64,000 bases of DNA from Curtobacterium sp. TC1 (GCF_019844075.1 NZ_CP081964.1:2542001-2606000); one strand, 5' to 3'. Positions 49,466-58,720 are shown, counted from the first letter of the stretch. The notes: generated by a model not told the origin, from the letters alone. A program made the numbers and translations.

Positions 49466-50440
49466 TCACGCGTCGACGGTCTGACGGTCGCTGACCGCTT
49501 CGGTGGTGGCGGCGGTCTGCGCGGTCGCCGCGTTCGGCGTCGCGGTCACGGTGGGCTTCCGCTTGCGCTTCCAGGGCCGGGAGGCACCACTCGCGTCACC
49601 GCCGAGCGCTGCGGTCAGACGGTCCAGCAGGATCGCCAGGACCACGACCGACAGACCGGCCTCCGCCCCGAGACCGACGTCGATGCGGTTCAGCGAAGCG
49701 ACGATCTGCTCACCGAGCCCGCCGGCGCCGACCATGCCGGCGATGACGACCATCGAGAGCGACAGCATGATGACCTGGTTGACGCCGGCCATGATGCTGG
49801 CCTTCGCCAACGGCAGCTGGATCTGGCGCAGAATGCGCCACGGGCTCGACCCGAAGGCGGCACCGGCCTCGACGACCTCGCTCGGGACGCCGCGGATGCC
49901 GAGCTCGGTGAGCCGGACGCCGGGGGCCATCGCGAACACGATCGTCGCGACGATGCCGGGGACGACGCCGACGCGGAACAGCAACAGAGCCGGGATCAGG
50001 TAGACGAACGCCGGGGTCGTCTGCATGAAGTCGAGCACCGGGCGGATGATCCGGCTCGCGGCGTCGGACCGGGCGGCCCACACCCCGAGCGGGATGCTGA
50101 GGACGACGGCCAGGCCGGCTGCGACGACGACGAGCGCGAGGGTGTTCATCGCGTTCGTCCACTGCCCGACACTGACGATGAACAGCAGACCGATCGCGGC
50201 GCCGAGCGCGAGCTTCCAGCCCTTCGCCAGGAACGCCAGCACGACGAGCACCGCGACGACGACCCAGAACGGCGGGGTGGACAGGAAGTACTCCATCCAC
50301 GCGTCCATCCACGTGAACACGTAGCGGACGACGTCGAAGAACCCGGACAGGTAGGTGGTGATCCAGTCGACGATCGCGGCGACCCAGGTGCCGAGGGGCA
50401 GGTGGAAGTCGCCGAAGGAGTTGGTACCGGGGGTGATCAT
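49466..50440 (-). CDS. proW: Glycine betaine/proline ABC transporter permease
   Basis: A 324-residue protein with six to seven membrane segments, preceded by an amphipathic N-terminus like ProW/OpuAB. The permease coupling loop VVEAGAAFGSSPWRILRQIQLPLA (EAA motif; shown here as EAGAAFGSSPW and QIQLPLA) docks on the ATPase. The last ~50 residues are a polar Ala/Thr-rich tail. The ATGA overlap with proV couples their translation. It forms the channel for osmoprotectant import. Confidence 0.93.
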   Translation of the reverse strand: MITPGTNSFGDFHLPLGTWVAAIVDWITTYLSGFFDVVRYVFTWMDAWMEYFLSTPPFWVVVAVLVVLAFLAKGWKLALGAAIGLLFIVSVGQWTNAMNTLALVVVAAGLAVVLSIPLGVWAARSDAASRIIRPVLDFMQTTPAFVYLIPALLLFRVGVVPGIVATIVFAMAPGVRLTELGIRGVPSEVVEAGAAFGSSPWRILRQIQLPLAKASIMAGVNQVIMLSLSMVVIAGMVGAGGLGEQIVASLNRIDVGLGAEAGLSVVVLAILLDRLTAALGGDASGASRPWKRKRKPTVTATPNAATAQTAATTEAVSDRQTVDA

Positions 50441-51819
50441 GCGTGGTCTCCTTCGGTGGCGGGCTCGCCGGCGTCGGCGGGCGTCTCGCCGGTCGCGGCG
50501 AGGGTCGAGTCCATGTCGGAGTCGGAGATGCGGGTGACCGGCTCGAGCACCGGGATCGGCATGGTCGACGTCGGCACGTTGCCGAGCGCGGCCAGCAGTG
50601 TGACGCGCGGCACGACGCCGAGCAGGCGCCCCTCGTCGTCGACGACGGCGATCGGCAGGGGTGACTCGACGGCGAGCTCGAACAGGTCGGTCAGCGCGGT
50701 GTCGGGAGCGACCCGGGCGTACTCGGTGTTCACGATCGCGTCGAGGTTCGTGTCGCCGGCCTTGACCTGGCGCATCACGTGGCGGTCCCGGACCCAGCCC
50801 TCGAGCTTCCGGCCCCGTCCGGTGACGAAGAGCGCGGCGGTCTGCAGGTCCCGCATGGTGCGCAGCGCACCACGGGGACCGACGGTGAGCGGGACGGTGG
50901 CGCGGGCCGGCTCCATGACGCTGGCGGCCGTCAGCACGCGGGCGCGGTCGACGTCCTGCACGAACTGGGCGACGTAGTCGTTCGCCGGGTCGGTCAGGAT
51001 GTCCTCCGGCGTCCCGATCTGCACGATCCGGCCGTCGCGCATCACGGCGATCCGGTCACCGAGGAACATCGCCTCGTTCAGGTCGTGCGTGATGAAGACG
51101 ATGGTCTTGCCGAGCCGCTGCTGCAGGTCGACGAGCTGCTCCTGCATCTCGCGGCGGATCAGCGGGTCGAGTGCGCTGAACGCCTCGTCCATGAGCAGGA
51201 CGTCGGTCTCGGCGGCGAGGGCGCGGGCGATGCCGACGCGCTGCTGCATGCCGCCGGACAGCTCGTCGGGCTTCGCGTCGGCCCAGACGTCCAGGCCGAC
51301 CAGGTCGATGACCTCGCGGGCCTTCGCGAGCCGGGTGGCCTTGTCGACGCCGTTCACCTCGAGCCCGAACGCGACGTTCTCGAGCACGGTGCGGTGCGGC
51401 AGCAGGGCGAAGTGCTGGAACACCATCGACACGCTGGACCGGCGGATGTCGCGGATCCCCTTCGGCGTCGCGCCGGTGACCGTCCGGCCGCCGATCTCGA
51501 CGCTGCCGGCGGTGGGCTCGAGCAGGCCGTTGAGCATCCGGATCAGGGTCGACTTGCCGGAGCCGGACAGCCCCATGACGACGAAGATCTCGCCGGGTCG
51601 GACGTCGAAGGACGCGTCGATGACCGCGGCCGATCCCTGCTCGCGGACCTCGTCGCGGGTGGCGCCGGCGGCGAGACGTCGGACGGCCTCGGCGGGTCGG
51701 CGGCCGAACACCTTGTAGACGTCGCGGACGCTGACCGCCGGCGACGCGGTGGCGTCCGGCGACGTGCTGGTGGGGTCCGGCGACGGGGTGTGCCGGCTCT
51801 CGGGTGGTGCGATGGACAA
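50437..51819 (-). CDS. proV: Glycine betaine/proline ABC transporter ATP-binding protein with CBS domains
   Basis: A 460-residue ATPase. Walker [10 protein letters not shown], signature [10 protein letters not shown], Walker [14 protein letters not shown] and switch His in FITHD are complete. Two C-terminal CBS motifs (~320-440) follow; in OpuA-type transporters these sense ionic strength. The start is TTG at 51819, because GAGGAG lies seven bases upstream and no ATG or GTG fits. A residue-rich Pro/Ser/Thr tail precedes the ATPase fold. First gene of the transporter operon, with a candidate promoter ~240 nt upstream. Confidence 0.93.
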   Translation of the reverse strand: MSIAPPESRHTPSPDPTSTSPDATASPAVSVRDVYKVFGRRPAEAVRRLAAGATRDEVREQGSAAVIDASFDVRPGEIFVVMGLSGSGKSTLIRMLNGLLEPTAGSVEIGGRTVTGATPKGIRDIRRSSVSMVFQHFALLPHRTVLENVAFGLEVNGVDKATRLAKAREVIDLVGLDVWADAKPDELSGGMQQRVGIARALAAETDVLLMDEAFSALDPLIRREMQEQLVDLQQRLGKTIVFITHDLNEAMFLGDRIAVMRDGRIVQIGTPEDILTDPANDYVAQFVQDVDRARVLTAASVMEPARATVPLTVGPRGALRTMRDLQTAALFVTGRGRKLEGWVRDRHVMRQVKAGDTNLDAIVNTEYARVAPDTALTDLFELAVESPLPIAVVDDEGRLLGVVPRVTLLAALGNVPTSTMPIPVLEPVTRISDSDMDSTLAATGETPADAGEPATEGDHA

Positions 51820-52067
51820 CTGATCTCCTCGCGTCGCCACGGCGGACGGAGCGCGCGTGCGGCGACGGTGTGGTTGCGAACGGGTCGCCCGGGACGGTGC
51901 GCGCGGCCACGTCGAGCCCCGCGCAACGGCGCAGAGCGAGCGATCACGCACGCGGGGACCACGCTCGGGGCGGTCCCGGTCCGGCCGACCGTACGGCCCC
52001 GGCGCTGCTGGCCGTGGACGCGTCCTGGTCGTCGTGTCCCCGGCCAACGGGCCTGTGGGGACGTTCA

Positions 52068-52098
52068 AACCTACCGGTGTCCTGTCCCCCGATCACAA
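52068..52098 (-). promoter_or_regulatory. Candidate proV promoter with long 5' leader
   Basis: Minus-strand TTGTGA (52098-52093), 19-bp spacer, TAGGTT (52073-52068). This would leave a leader of about 240 nt (51820-52061), in which I see no known riboswitch. Confidence 0.4.
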
Positions 52099-52238
52099 TC
52101 GGCGTCCGCCGGAATCCGGGCACCGCTGTACCCCGTCACCGGCGTGTCGCCCACTCACACGGGGATCGGGATCGTGACCGTCTCGTTACAGATCAGCTCG
52201 TTCGGAGGTTTGTGTGCCGCCCCGCTTCCGCGCGCATG

Positions 52239-52244
52239 TAGGTT
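52239..52244 (+). promoter_or_regulatory. Leaderless -10 box of the amino acid permease gene
   Basis: TAGGTT, then seven bases, then the ATG at 52252. Confidence 0.55.
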
Positions 52245-52251
52245 GTCGCGC

Positions 52252-53805
52252 ATGACAGCGCAGAACGACACGGGCGTGAACCGAGCCCCGGCGAACGACT
52301 TCTCGCACGAGCAAGAGGGCTACCAGCACGGACTGAAGCCCCGGCAGTTGCAGATGATCGCGATCGGTGGGGCCATCGGCACCGGACTCTTCCTCGGTGC
52401 GGGTGGACGACTCCACACCGCGGGCCCTGCGCTCGCGCTGACCTACCTGATCTGCGGCATCTTCGCGTTCTTCATCCTCCGCGCCCTCGGCGAGCTCGTG
52501 CTGCACCGCCCGTCGTCGGGGTCGTTCATCTCGTACGCCCGTGAGTTCTACGGCGAGAAGTTCGCGTACGCCGCCGGCTGGATGTACTTCCTGAACTGGG
52601 CGATGACCTCGATCGTCGACACCACCGCCGTCGCGATCTACCTGCAGTACTGGTCCGCGTTCACCGCTGCACCCCAGTGGCTCCTCGCGTTGATCGCCCT
52701 GATCGTCGTGCTCGCCGCCAACATGGTCGCGGTCAAGGTGTTCGGCGAACTCGAGTTCTGGTTCGCCCTCATCAAGGTCGCCGCGCTCGTCGCGTTCCTC
52801 GTCGTCGCGATCATCTGGCTCGTCTTCGCGTTCCCGGTCGAGGCCGGTGGCGAAGCCGTCCGGACGGGCTTCTCGATCTGGGGTGACAACGGCGGGCTGT
52901 TCCCGAACGGGCTGCTCCCCGCGGTCATCGTGATCCAGGGTGTCGTCTTCGCGTACGCGGCGATCGAGCTCGTCGGCACGGCCTCCGGTGAGACGCAGAA
53001 CACCGAGAAGGTCATCCCCCGCGCCATCAACTCGGTCGTGTTCCGCATCGCGGTCTTCTACGTCGGGTCGATCATCCTGCTGTCCCTGCTCCTGCCGTAC
53101 ACCGCGTACAAGGAGGGCGAGAGCCCGTTCGTGACGTTCTTCTCGTCGCTCGGCAACCCGCAGGTCGGGTCGATCGTCGGCGGCATCATGAACTTCGTCG
53201 TGCTCACGGCGGCCCTGTCCTCGCTCAACGCCGGCCTGTACTCGACCGGTCGTGCGCTGCACTCGATGGGCATGAACGGCTCGGCGCCGAAGTGGACCAC
53301 GAAGATGTCGAAGGGCGGTGTGCCGTACGCCGGCATCCTGCTCACGGCCGGCTTCACCGTCGCCGGCGTCGTCCTGAACTACTTCGTCCCGAGCCAGGCG
53401 TTCGAGATCGCGCTGAACATCGCGAGCCTCGGCATCATCACGGCGTGGGGCACGATCATCCTCTGCCAGATGCGGCTCCGGTCGTGGGCGAAGCAGGGGC
53501 TGGCGAAGGAGCCGTCCTTCAAGCTGCCCGGTGCCCCGGTGACCGCGTGGCTCACCCTGGCGTTCCTGGCGTCCGTGATCGTCCTGATGGCCATCGACTA
53601 CCCGGTGGGCACCTACACGATCGCGTCCCTGGTGATCGTGATCCCGCTGCTCGTCGTCGGCTGGTTCCTGCAGCGCGACCGCATCCTGCGCATCGCGTCG
53701 CTCCGACAGGGCGTCACGGGTCCGTACCCGATCGGGGTGCGCGACCCGGCGAACCAGGTCCGTCGTGACGGGGACGACCAGAACGGGCCGAACGGCACCG
53801 CCTGA
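52252..53805 (+). CDS. Amino acid permease (APC superfamily, AAT family)
   Basis: A 517-residue transporter with 12 membrane segments. The N-terminal consensus [23 protein letters not shown] ([11 protein letters not shown] is the substrate-binding glycine loop) and the [19 protein letters not shown] region match proton-coupled amino acid permeases of the GABA/Asn/Lys/aromatic group. Substrate specificity is not readable, so no symbol is given. The hydrophilic C-terminal tail is short. It is divergent from the betaine transporter operon. Confidence 0.93.
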   Translation: MTAQNDTGVNRAPANDFSHEQEGYQHGLKPRQLQMIAIGGAIGTGLFLGAGGRLHTAGPALALTYLICGIFAFFILRALGELVLHRPSSGSFISYAREFYGEKFAYAAGWMYFLNWAMTSIVDTTAVAIYLQYWSAFTAAPQWLLALIALIVVLAANMVAVKVFGELEFWFALIKVAALVAFLVVAIIWLVFAFPVEAGGEAVRTGFSIWGDNGGLFPNGLLPAVIVIQGVVFAYAAIELVGTASGETQNTEKVIPRAINSVVFRIAVFYVGSIILLSLLLPYTAYKEGESPFVTFFSSLGNPQVGSIVGGIMNFVVLTAALSSLNAGLYSTGRALHSMGMNGSAPKWTTKMSKGGVPYAGILLTAGFTVAGVVLNYFVPSQAFEIALNIASLGIITAWGTIILCQMRLRSWAKQGLAKEPSFKLPGAPVTAWLTLAFLASVIVLMAIDYPVGTYTIASLVIVIPLLVVGWFLQRDRILRIASLRQGVTGPYPIGVRDPANQVRRDGDDQNGPNGTA

Positions 53806-53863
53806 TCTGTCCCGGGAGCGCAGCACGCCGCGCGCGGAATGCAGTGGGTCCGGCACCCGTCGG

Positions 53864-53869
53864 TACGAT
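53864..53869 (+). promoter_or_regulatory. Leaderless -10 box of the 104-residue gene
   Basis: TACGAT followed by six bases and the GTG at 53876. Confidence 0.55.
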
Positions 53870-53875
53870 CGGCGG

Positions 53876-54190
53876 GTGCCGGACCGCTCTGTCTCCCCTG
53901 CGTCTGTTCCACCCACCCTCGATCTCCAGCTGAGCTGGCGAGGCGCGTACGGACGCCTGCGGGTGTTCCCCGACCACCTCGAGGCCGAGACCGACTACCA
54001 GCGGGCGGCGCGGGTCTCCGTTCCGATGGACGCGGTGACGGGGTGGCGCCTCGGGCCGTGTGACGAGGACGCCGTGTGCGTCGAGTTCGTCACCGGACCG
54101 GAGACGTTCCGCGTGCTGCTCGACACCTCGGACGAGCAGCTCGCCGCGCTGGCGATCCGGAAGGTGCTCGGGCCACCGCTGGCCGACTGA
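53876..54190 (+). CDS. Small soluble protein of unknown function
   Basis: 104 residues, no signal peptide or membrane segment. LDLQLSWRGAYGRLRVFPDHLEAE and TGWRLGPCDEDAVCVEFVTG suggest a compact beta-rich fold with two Cys close together (quoted in part: SWRGAYGRLRV, GPCDEDAVCVEF). No family recognised. The GTG at 53876 is picked from the TANNNT-N6 promoter. It converges on the lipoprotein gene with only 8 bp between stops. Confidence 0.65.
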   Translation: MPDRSVSPASVPPTLDLQLSWRGAYGRLRVFPDHLEAETDYQRAARVSVPMDAVTGWRLGPCDEDAVCVEFVTGPETFRVLLDTSDEQLAALAIRKVLGPPLAD

Positions 54191-54198
54191 CGGTCGGG

Positions 54199-54843
54199 TC
54201 AGTCGTCGGTGTCGACCTGGTCGGTGACGACGTCACCCGAACCGGCGTCGATCCGGACGCTGTGCTTCGTCCCGGACCCGTCGACGACGTCACCCTCCCA
54301 GACCACCTTGCCCAGGTGGTCGTCGAGGCCGAGCTCGGTGATCGAACCGGCGTGCAGGTCCTCGAAGGCGCTGACGGCCTTGCTGACGTCGAGGTCGGCC
54401 GCTGCGACGAACCGCTCGTGCTCGGCCCGGTCGTCGGCATCCGCGGTCTCCGTCTGCGGGGTGCCCGTCACACCGGTGCCGTCCGCGTCGGTGTGCACCT
54501 CGTGCTCGGTGCCGTCCTTCGTCACGACGAGGACCTCGTGGGCGCTGCCGCGCTGCTCCTGCTCGACCGAGATCACGGTGCCGGACCCGACGCTCTTCCG
54601 CGCGGTCGCGACCGCGGCCAGCAGGGCGTCGTTCGACGCGGCGGAGGCCGCGGTCGTGGAACCCCCGCCGGTGGCGCCGGTGGTCGACGACCCGTTCGAC
54701 GACGAGGCGGCGGAGCCGGACGAGCCGTCGGCCGTGTCGTCGGAGGAGCAGCCGGTGAGGGCGAGTGCGGCCACGACCGGCAGGGCGGCGAGGGCGGCGA
54801 CGCGGCGGGCGGAGGGCTTCTGGAGCTGGGTGCGGAAGGTCAT
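54199..54843 (-). CDS. Lipoprotein with PepSY-like repeats, co-regulated with the adjacent two-component system
   Basis: A 214-residue protein. The signal peptide ends in lipobox LTGC (Cys ~32). A Ser/Gly/Thr-rich linker follows, then two ~60-residue beta-alpha units (LLAAVATARKSVGSGTVISV; VSAFEDLHAGSITELGLDD) each with charged EV/KVVWEG-type strands typical of PepSY domains. PepSY lipoproteins often modulate extracytoplasmic proteins or sensor kinases. It is downstream of the HK gene by 48 bp. That gap holds a CTGAAGC tandem box at the same distance from the ATG as the one upstream of the response regulator gene. Confidence 0.8.
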   Translation of the reverse strand: MTFRTQLQKPSARRVAALAALPVVAALALTGCSSDDTADGSSGSAASSSNGSSTTGATGGGSTTAASAASNDALLAAVATARKSVGSGTVISVEQEQRGSAHEVLVVTKDGTEHEVHTDADGTGVTGTPQTETADADDRAEHERFVAAADLDVSKAVSAFEDLHAGSITELGLDDHLGKVVWEGDVVDGSGTKHSVRIDAGSGDVVTDQVDTDD

Positions 54844-54866
54844 GGCACGAGCATGTCGTCGGGGTG

Positions 54867-54884
54867 CTGAAGCAGACCTGAAGC
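54867..54884 (-). promoter_or_regulatory. Response-regulator box upstream of the PepSY lipoprotein gene
   Basis: CTGAAGC-AGAC-CTGAAGC (plus-strand reading), two 7-bp half sites with 11-bp periodicity. It starts 24 bp from the ATG at 54843, with CATGCT-N6-ATG between as a candidate weak -10. It probably covers the -35 region, as expected for an OmpR-type activator. Confidence 0.6.
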
Positions 54885-54891
54885 CGCCTGT

Positions 54892-56250
54892 TCAGCCGCC
54901 GAGTGCGATGCGGACCACGAAGCGCGCCCCGCCGAGCGAGGAGTCCGTCACCGTCGCCTCGCCGCCGTGTGCCCGCACGGCGTCCCGCACGATCGCCAGA
55001 CCGAGGCCGGCACCACCGGCGTCACGGCTGCGGGCTTCGTCGAGCCGGACGAACCGCTCGAACACCCGGTCGCGCTCGCCCGCGGGGACCCCGGCACCGT
55101 CGTCGTCGACCGTCAGCACCGCAGCGCCGTCCTGTTCGACGAGCGCCACCGTGACGCGTGACACGGCGTGCCGGACGGCGTTGTCGACGAGGTTGCGGAC
55201 CACCCCCGTCAGCAGCCGTTCGTCGCCGAGCACGCGCGCGGCGGAGATCCCCGAACCGTCGACCCGGATCGTGCTGTCGCCGGTCGCGCCGGCCGGCACC
55301 CGTGCCCGCGCCCGCGCGACGGCGTCGAGCGCGAGGTCGTCGAGGTCCACGGGGCGTCGCGTGCCGGTGCCGCCCTCGTCGAGTCGCGACAGCTCGAGCA
55401 GCCCGGTCACCAGGTCCTGCAGCCGCACGGCCTCGGCGCGCACGACGTCGGAGAACCCGCCGACGTCGGTCCGGTCCGGGTGTGCGGCGGCGACCTCGGC
55501 GTGCTGGCGGATGGACGCGATGGGCGACCGCAGTTCGTGCGACGCGTCGGAGACGAACCGCCGCTGCCCGGCAGCCGACCGGTCGAGACGGTCGAGCATG
55601 GCGTTCATGGTGGTCGCGAGCCGGGCGATCTCGTCTCCGGTGTCCGGCACGACGACGCGGGCGTCCGGCTGGGCAGCGCGGATCGTCTCCACCTCGGTCC
55701 GCATCCGTTCCACCGGCCGCAACGACCGCCCGGTCACGGACCAGGTCACCATCCCGAGCACGAGGACGAGGACCGGCACCCCGACCGCGAGGAGCACGAC
55801 GGCGGTCCGGATCGCGGTGTCGGTCTGCTCCAGGGAGACGCCGTACACCAGGGTCGCCTCACCCCCACCGGGCAGGTCGACGTCGTCGGAGACGAGCAGC
55901 CAGCGTTCACCGTCGTGCGACCACCGGGACTCGTCGGCCGTGGACAGCGCCGGGGCGTCGGCGTCCTCACCGTGCGCGAGGACCGAGCCGCCGTCACCGA
56001 TCACCTGCACCAGGACGTCCTCGTAGTCGGTCACCGCCCCGGCGCCGTCGGACTCGACCCGGGACGACACCTGTTCGAGCCCGGCCTCGGCAGCGGTCCG
56101 CACGCCGTCGAGCAGCACCAGGCGGAGGACGACGACGAAGCCCACGGCACCGACGACGAGCGCTGCGAGCACCACGACGCCCGCGCCGAGCGTCGTTCGT
56201 GCGCGGACGGACCGGAACCGCCGGGGACGGGTGCGACCGCGGTCAGCCAC
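54892..56250 (-). CDS. Two-component sensor histidine kinase
   Basis: A 452-residue protein with two membrane helices flanking an extracytoplasmic sensor of ~115 residues, a HAMP domain after VTWSVTGRSLRPV, and HisKA with FVSDASHELRSPI (phospho-His). HATPase has N-box VRNLVDNAVRHA and G-boxes DDDGAGVP and GGAGLGLAIV. It phosphorylates the regulator encoded just upstream. GTG 56250 is favoured (GGGAG six bases upstream, 8-bp overlap with the regulator stop) over a GTG at 56277. The stimulus is unknown; the PepSY lipoprotein is a candidate partner. Confidence 0.92.
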   Translation of the reverse strand: MADRGRTRPRRFRSVRARTTLGAGVVVLAALVVGAVGFVVVLRLVLLDGVRTAAEAGLEQVSSRVESDGAGAVTDYEDVLVQVIGDGGSVLAHGEDADAPALSTADESRWSHDGERWLLVSDDVDLPGGGEATLVYGVSLEQTDTAIRTAVVLLAVGVPVLVLVLGMVTWSVTGRSLRPVERMRTEVETIRAAQPDARVVVPDTGDEIARLATTMNAMLDRLDRSAAGQRRFVSDASHELRSPIASIRQHAEVAAAHPDRTDVGGFSDVVRAEAVRLQDLVTGLLELSRLDEGGTGTRRPVDLDDLALDAVARARARVPAGATGDSTIRVDGSGISAARVLGDERLLTGVVRNLVDNAVRHAVSRVTVALVEQDGAAVLTVDDDGAGVPAGERDRVFERFVRLDEARSRDAGGAGLGLAIVRDAVRAHGGEATVTDSSLGGARFVVRIALGG

Positions 56251-56920
56251 CGTCGGCTCCCAGTCGGTAGCCCGCACCGCGGACGGTCTCCAGCGACGTC
56301 CGGCCGAACGGCCGGTCGAGCTTGCGGCGGAGGTGCCCGACGTACACCTCGACGATGTTCGGGTCGCCCTCGAAGTCGACGTCCCAGACGTTCTCGATCA
56401 CCTCGCGCTTCGAGCACACCTGTCCGGCGCGTCGGGCGAGGTACTCGAGCACCGCGAACTCCCGGCTGGTCAGGTCGACGACGGTCCCGGCACGCGTCAC
56501 CGACCGCGCGGCGGGATCGACGACGAGGTCACCGACCGTCAGCACCGTCGGACGCTCCCGCGCACCACGGCGGACGAGCGCACGCAGGCGGGCGACGAGG
56601 ACCGGGTGCGAGAAGGGCTTCGTGACGTAGTCGTCGGCACCGGCGTCGAGGGCGTCGACCTGGTCCCACTCGCCGTCCTTGGCGGTGAGCATGAGCACCG
56701 GCGTCCAGTCCTGGTCGGCCCGGAGCTGCGCGCACACCGCCCATCCGCTCATCCCCGGCATCATCAGGTCGAGGACGATCGCGTCGTACCGGAACTCGCG
56801 GGCGTGCCAGAGACCGTCGACCCCGTCGTGGGCGACGTCCACGGCCCACCCCTCGGCCTCGAGGCCACGACGGACGCCGTCGGCGAGCCGTACCTCGTCA
56901 TCGACCACCAGCACGCGCAT
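56243..56920 (-). CDS. OmpR/PhoB-family response regulator
   Basis: A 225-residue regulator. Receiver domain: acidic pocket VVDDE, phospho-acceptor IVLDLMMPGMSG (Asp ~51) and conserved LTAKD and TKPF (Lys). The winged-helix DNA-binding domain ends LETVRGAGYRLGAD. Such proteins bind 11-bp-spaced direct repeats. An exact site of that kind lies 24 bp upstream of its own ATG and another at the same distance before the lipoprotein gene. Upstream CAGGAT-N7-ATG suggests a leaderless transcript. Confidence 0.94.
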   Translation of the reverse strand: MRVLVVDDEVRLADGVRRGLEAEGWAVDVAHDGVDGLWHAREFRYDAIVLDLMMPGMSGWAVCAQLRADQDWTPVLMLTAKDGEWDQVDALDAGADDYVTKPFSHPVLVARLRALVRRGARERPTVLTVGDLVVDPAARSVTRAGTVVDLTSREFAVLEYLARRAGQVCSKREVIENVWDVDFEGDPNIVEVYVGHLRRKLDRPFGRTSLETVRGAGYRLGADGG

Positions 56921-56943
56921 GGCGACGATCCTGCCGTGCGCCG

Positions 56944-56961
56944 CTGAAGCAGCGCTGAAGC
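56944..56961 (-). promoter_or_regulatory. Response-regulator box upstream of the regulator gene (autoregulation)
   Basis: CTGAAGC-AGCG-CTGAAGC, the same half sites, periodicity and 24-bp offset from the ATG as the box at 54867-54884. Confidence 0.6.
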
Positions 56962-56981
56962 GACGCCCGACGGCGGACGGC

Positions 56982-57194
56982 TCAGACGAGCAGCAGGATG
57001 CCGGCGACGACCGCGGCCACGGCGATCGCGAGCGCGATGAGCAGCAGCACGAGGTGCACCGTGTAGAACGTCGTCGGCTTGCCCGCGGCGTCACGTGCGC
57101 GGGTGTCCTTCGCGACGCGCTGGAAGAAGCGCGGCCAGGTGACGACGTTGAAGACGGCACCGATGAACAGGACGACTGCGGCGAAGACGAGCAC
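56982..57194 (-). CDS. Small two-helix membrane protein (SCO4848-like)
   Basis: 70 residues. The N-terminal helix LVFAAVVLFIGAVFNVVTWPRFF and C-terminal helix VHLVLLLIALAIAVAAVVAG flank a basic loop (quoted in part: FIGAVFNVVTWPRFF). This layout resembles small conserved actinobacterial proteins of the SCO4848 type; function unknown. Leaderless GTG start: minus-strand TAGACT (57201-57206), six bases, GTG. Confidence 0.75.
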   Translation of the reverse strand: MLVFAAVVLFIGAVFNVVTWPRFFQRVAKDTRARDAAGKPTTFYTVHLVLLLIALAIAVAAVVAGILLLV

Positions 57195-57200
57195 CGTCCG

Positions 57201-57206
57201 AGTCTA
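57201..57206 (-). promoter_or_regulatory. Leaderless -10 box of the 70-residue gene
   Basis: TAGACT on the minus strand, CGGACG, then the GTG at 57194. Confidence 0.55.
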
Positions 57207-57275
57207 GACAACGAGTGTCGGTGGTGCTCGGCCGCCCCCAACGCGGCCGAGACCCACCCGACGGGCCACAGGATC

Positions 57276-57291
57276 TGTAGCACTTGCTACA
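57276..57291. promoter_or_regulatory. Perfect inverted repeat, possible operator
   Basis: TGTAGCA-CT-TGCTACA lies between the end of the XRE-linked membrane gene and the promoter of the 70-residue gene. It has the size of an HTH dimer site; the neighbouring XRE protein is a candidate binder (inference). Confidence 0.45.
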
Positions 57292-57335
57292 AACCCTACA
57301 CGGGCGTCCGCGGACCGTCGAGCCACCCGTTCGGG

Positions 57336-58262
57336 CTACGCGGCGTCGAGTGCCGCTTCGGCCTCGGCGAGTGCGGCCCGCTCGGCATCGGTCAACGACG
57401 CACGCGACCGCCGGAGCCCGTCGTTGACCTCGACGATCGCGCGGCTCAACCGCGTGGCGGGGTCGTCCGTCGACGGGTAGGCGTTGTCCGCGCCGATCCG
57501 CTCGTGCAGCGGTGCGAGACGGCGCAGCGCCGCGTCGACCCGCCGGGTGCGGCGACGTCGCGAGACCCGGTGGCCGATCACCAGCAGCAGCATGCCCGTC
57601 GAGACGCAGATCACGGCGCCCGGCGTGGTCACGTCGTACGGCAGCGCGAGGGACCGCATCCGGTCCAGGTCACCCAGGACGTGCGCCAGGTCCATGACCA
57701 CGACGACCACCATCCGGACGACCCCGAGCACGCCGCCGAGTACCAGCACCCACAGCCCGACCAGGTCCGTCGTCGTCCGTGCCTCGCGCAACCGGAGGAC
57801 GCAGATGAACCCCGTCGCGCCGAGCGCCACCCCGAGGTACAGGGTCTGTGCGATCGAGTAGACCGTCGCGGCCGGGTGCGATCCGGCGTCGAGCATGAAC
57901 GTCGTCGTGGTGGCGGGCTTGTCCAGCACCGTGAAGGCGACGACGACCACGATGACGACCGCGGCGAACGACACCACGATCGCGTTCCGGAGCCACGGCC
58001 GGGCCGCCCCCACCGCCTTGGCCACGCCCCACAGCAGCGTGCTCGTGCCGGCGACCATCAGGCAGTCGCTGACCACCGTCACGACGTTGAACCCACCGAG
58101 CAGCGGGTCGAGCCCGCGGTACAGCGGATCGACGTTCGTGACGATGGTGGCGGCGAACAACAGGAACGTCACCGCCAGGGTGCGGTCCTGCCCGCGTTGC
58201 AGGACGAAGAGCGCGATCGTCCCGGCGATGAGCAGCACCGCCTGGACGACGGCGACGATCAC
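57336..58262 (-). CDS. Seven-helix membrane protein linked to XRE-ImmA genes
   Basis: A 308-residue protein with about seven membrane segments in the first 215 residues (IVAVVQAVLLIAGTIALFVL onwards). A cytoplasmic C-terminal region of ~90 residues is rich in Arg/Ala/Glu helices. This resembles MAB_1171c-like membrane proteins often found beside XRE and ImmA/IrrE genes in actinobacteria; its role is unknown. Its GTG overlaps the ImmA stop as GTGA, so the three genes are coupled. Confidence 0.75.
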   Translation of the reverse strand: MIVAVVQAVLLIAGTIALFVLQRGQDRTLAVTFLLFAATIVTNVDPLYRGLDPLLGGFNVVTVVSDCLMVAGTSTLLWGVAKAVGAARPWLRNAIVVSFAAVVIVVVVAFTVLDKPATTTTFMLDAGSHPAATVYSIAQTLYLGVALGATGFICVLRLREARTTTDLVGLWVLVLGGVLGVVRMVVVVVMDLAHVLGDLDRMRSLALPYDVTTPGAVICVSTGMLLLVIGHRVSRRRRTRRVDAALRRLAPLHERIGADNAYPSTDDPATRLSRAIVEVNDGLRRSRASLTDAERAALAEAEAALDAA

Positions 58263-58720
58263 CCGAAGACCCCGCGGAAGGCGCTCGGACGACCCCGGTG
58301 CCGTCGGATGAGCGTCGCGAGCTCGTCGGCGAAGACCTCGGCCTCGTGCTCGTACGTGTTCGAGAACATCCCCCGCGCCAGGGCCCGCTCGACCTTGTAC
58401 TCGGGCAGGTCCGGGATGACGTCGCGGATGTACGCCGACTGCGGTGCGTGCTCCTGGTGCCGGTGCAGGACGTGGCCGAGCTCGTGCCCGATGACGAACG
58501 CCCGGAAGGTGGGCGACGCGGTCGGCGAGATCATGATCAGGTGCGCGTGCTCGAGCGTCGCGACGAAGCCGCAGACCGGTTCCGTCGCGAGGAACGCCTC
58601 TTCGCGGACGACGATCGGCTTGTCGACGACGACCGCAGCGGCCGCGACGGCCTGGTCGACGTCGGACCACTCCTCGGCCGCACCGCGCGCCCAGAAGGAC
58701 TCGAGCAGCGGGTCGGTCAT
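58259..58720 (-). CDS. ImmA/IrrE-family metallo-endopeptidase
   Basis: A 153-residue protein. FVIGHELGHVLHRHQ carries the zinc-binding HExxH motif, and EHEAEVFADELATLI supplies the downstream Glu ligand region. Family members cleave or antagonise partner XRE repressors (ImmA-ImmR, IrrE-DdrO). The gene directly follows an XRE gene (ATGA overlap) and precedes the membrane protein. The XRE protein as its substrate is inference from gene order. Confidence 0.88.
   Translation of the reverse strand: MTDPLLESFWARGAAEEWSDVDQAVAAAAVVVDKPIVVREEAFLATEPVCGFVATLEHAHLIMISPTASPTFRAFVIGHELGHVLHRHQEHAPQSAYIRDVIPDLPEYKVERALARGMFSNTYEHEAEVFADELATLIRRHRGRPSAFRGVFG

Noticed and set aside
54892..56277. Upstream GTG (56277) as histidine kinase start
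   Set aside because: GTG 56250 has a GGGAG site at good spacing and a shorter overlap with the regulator gene.
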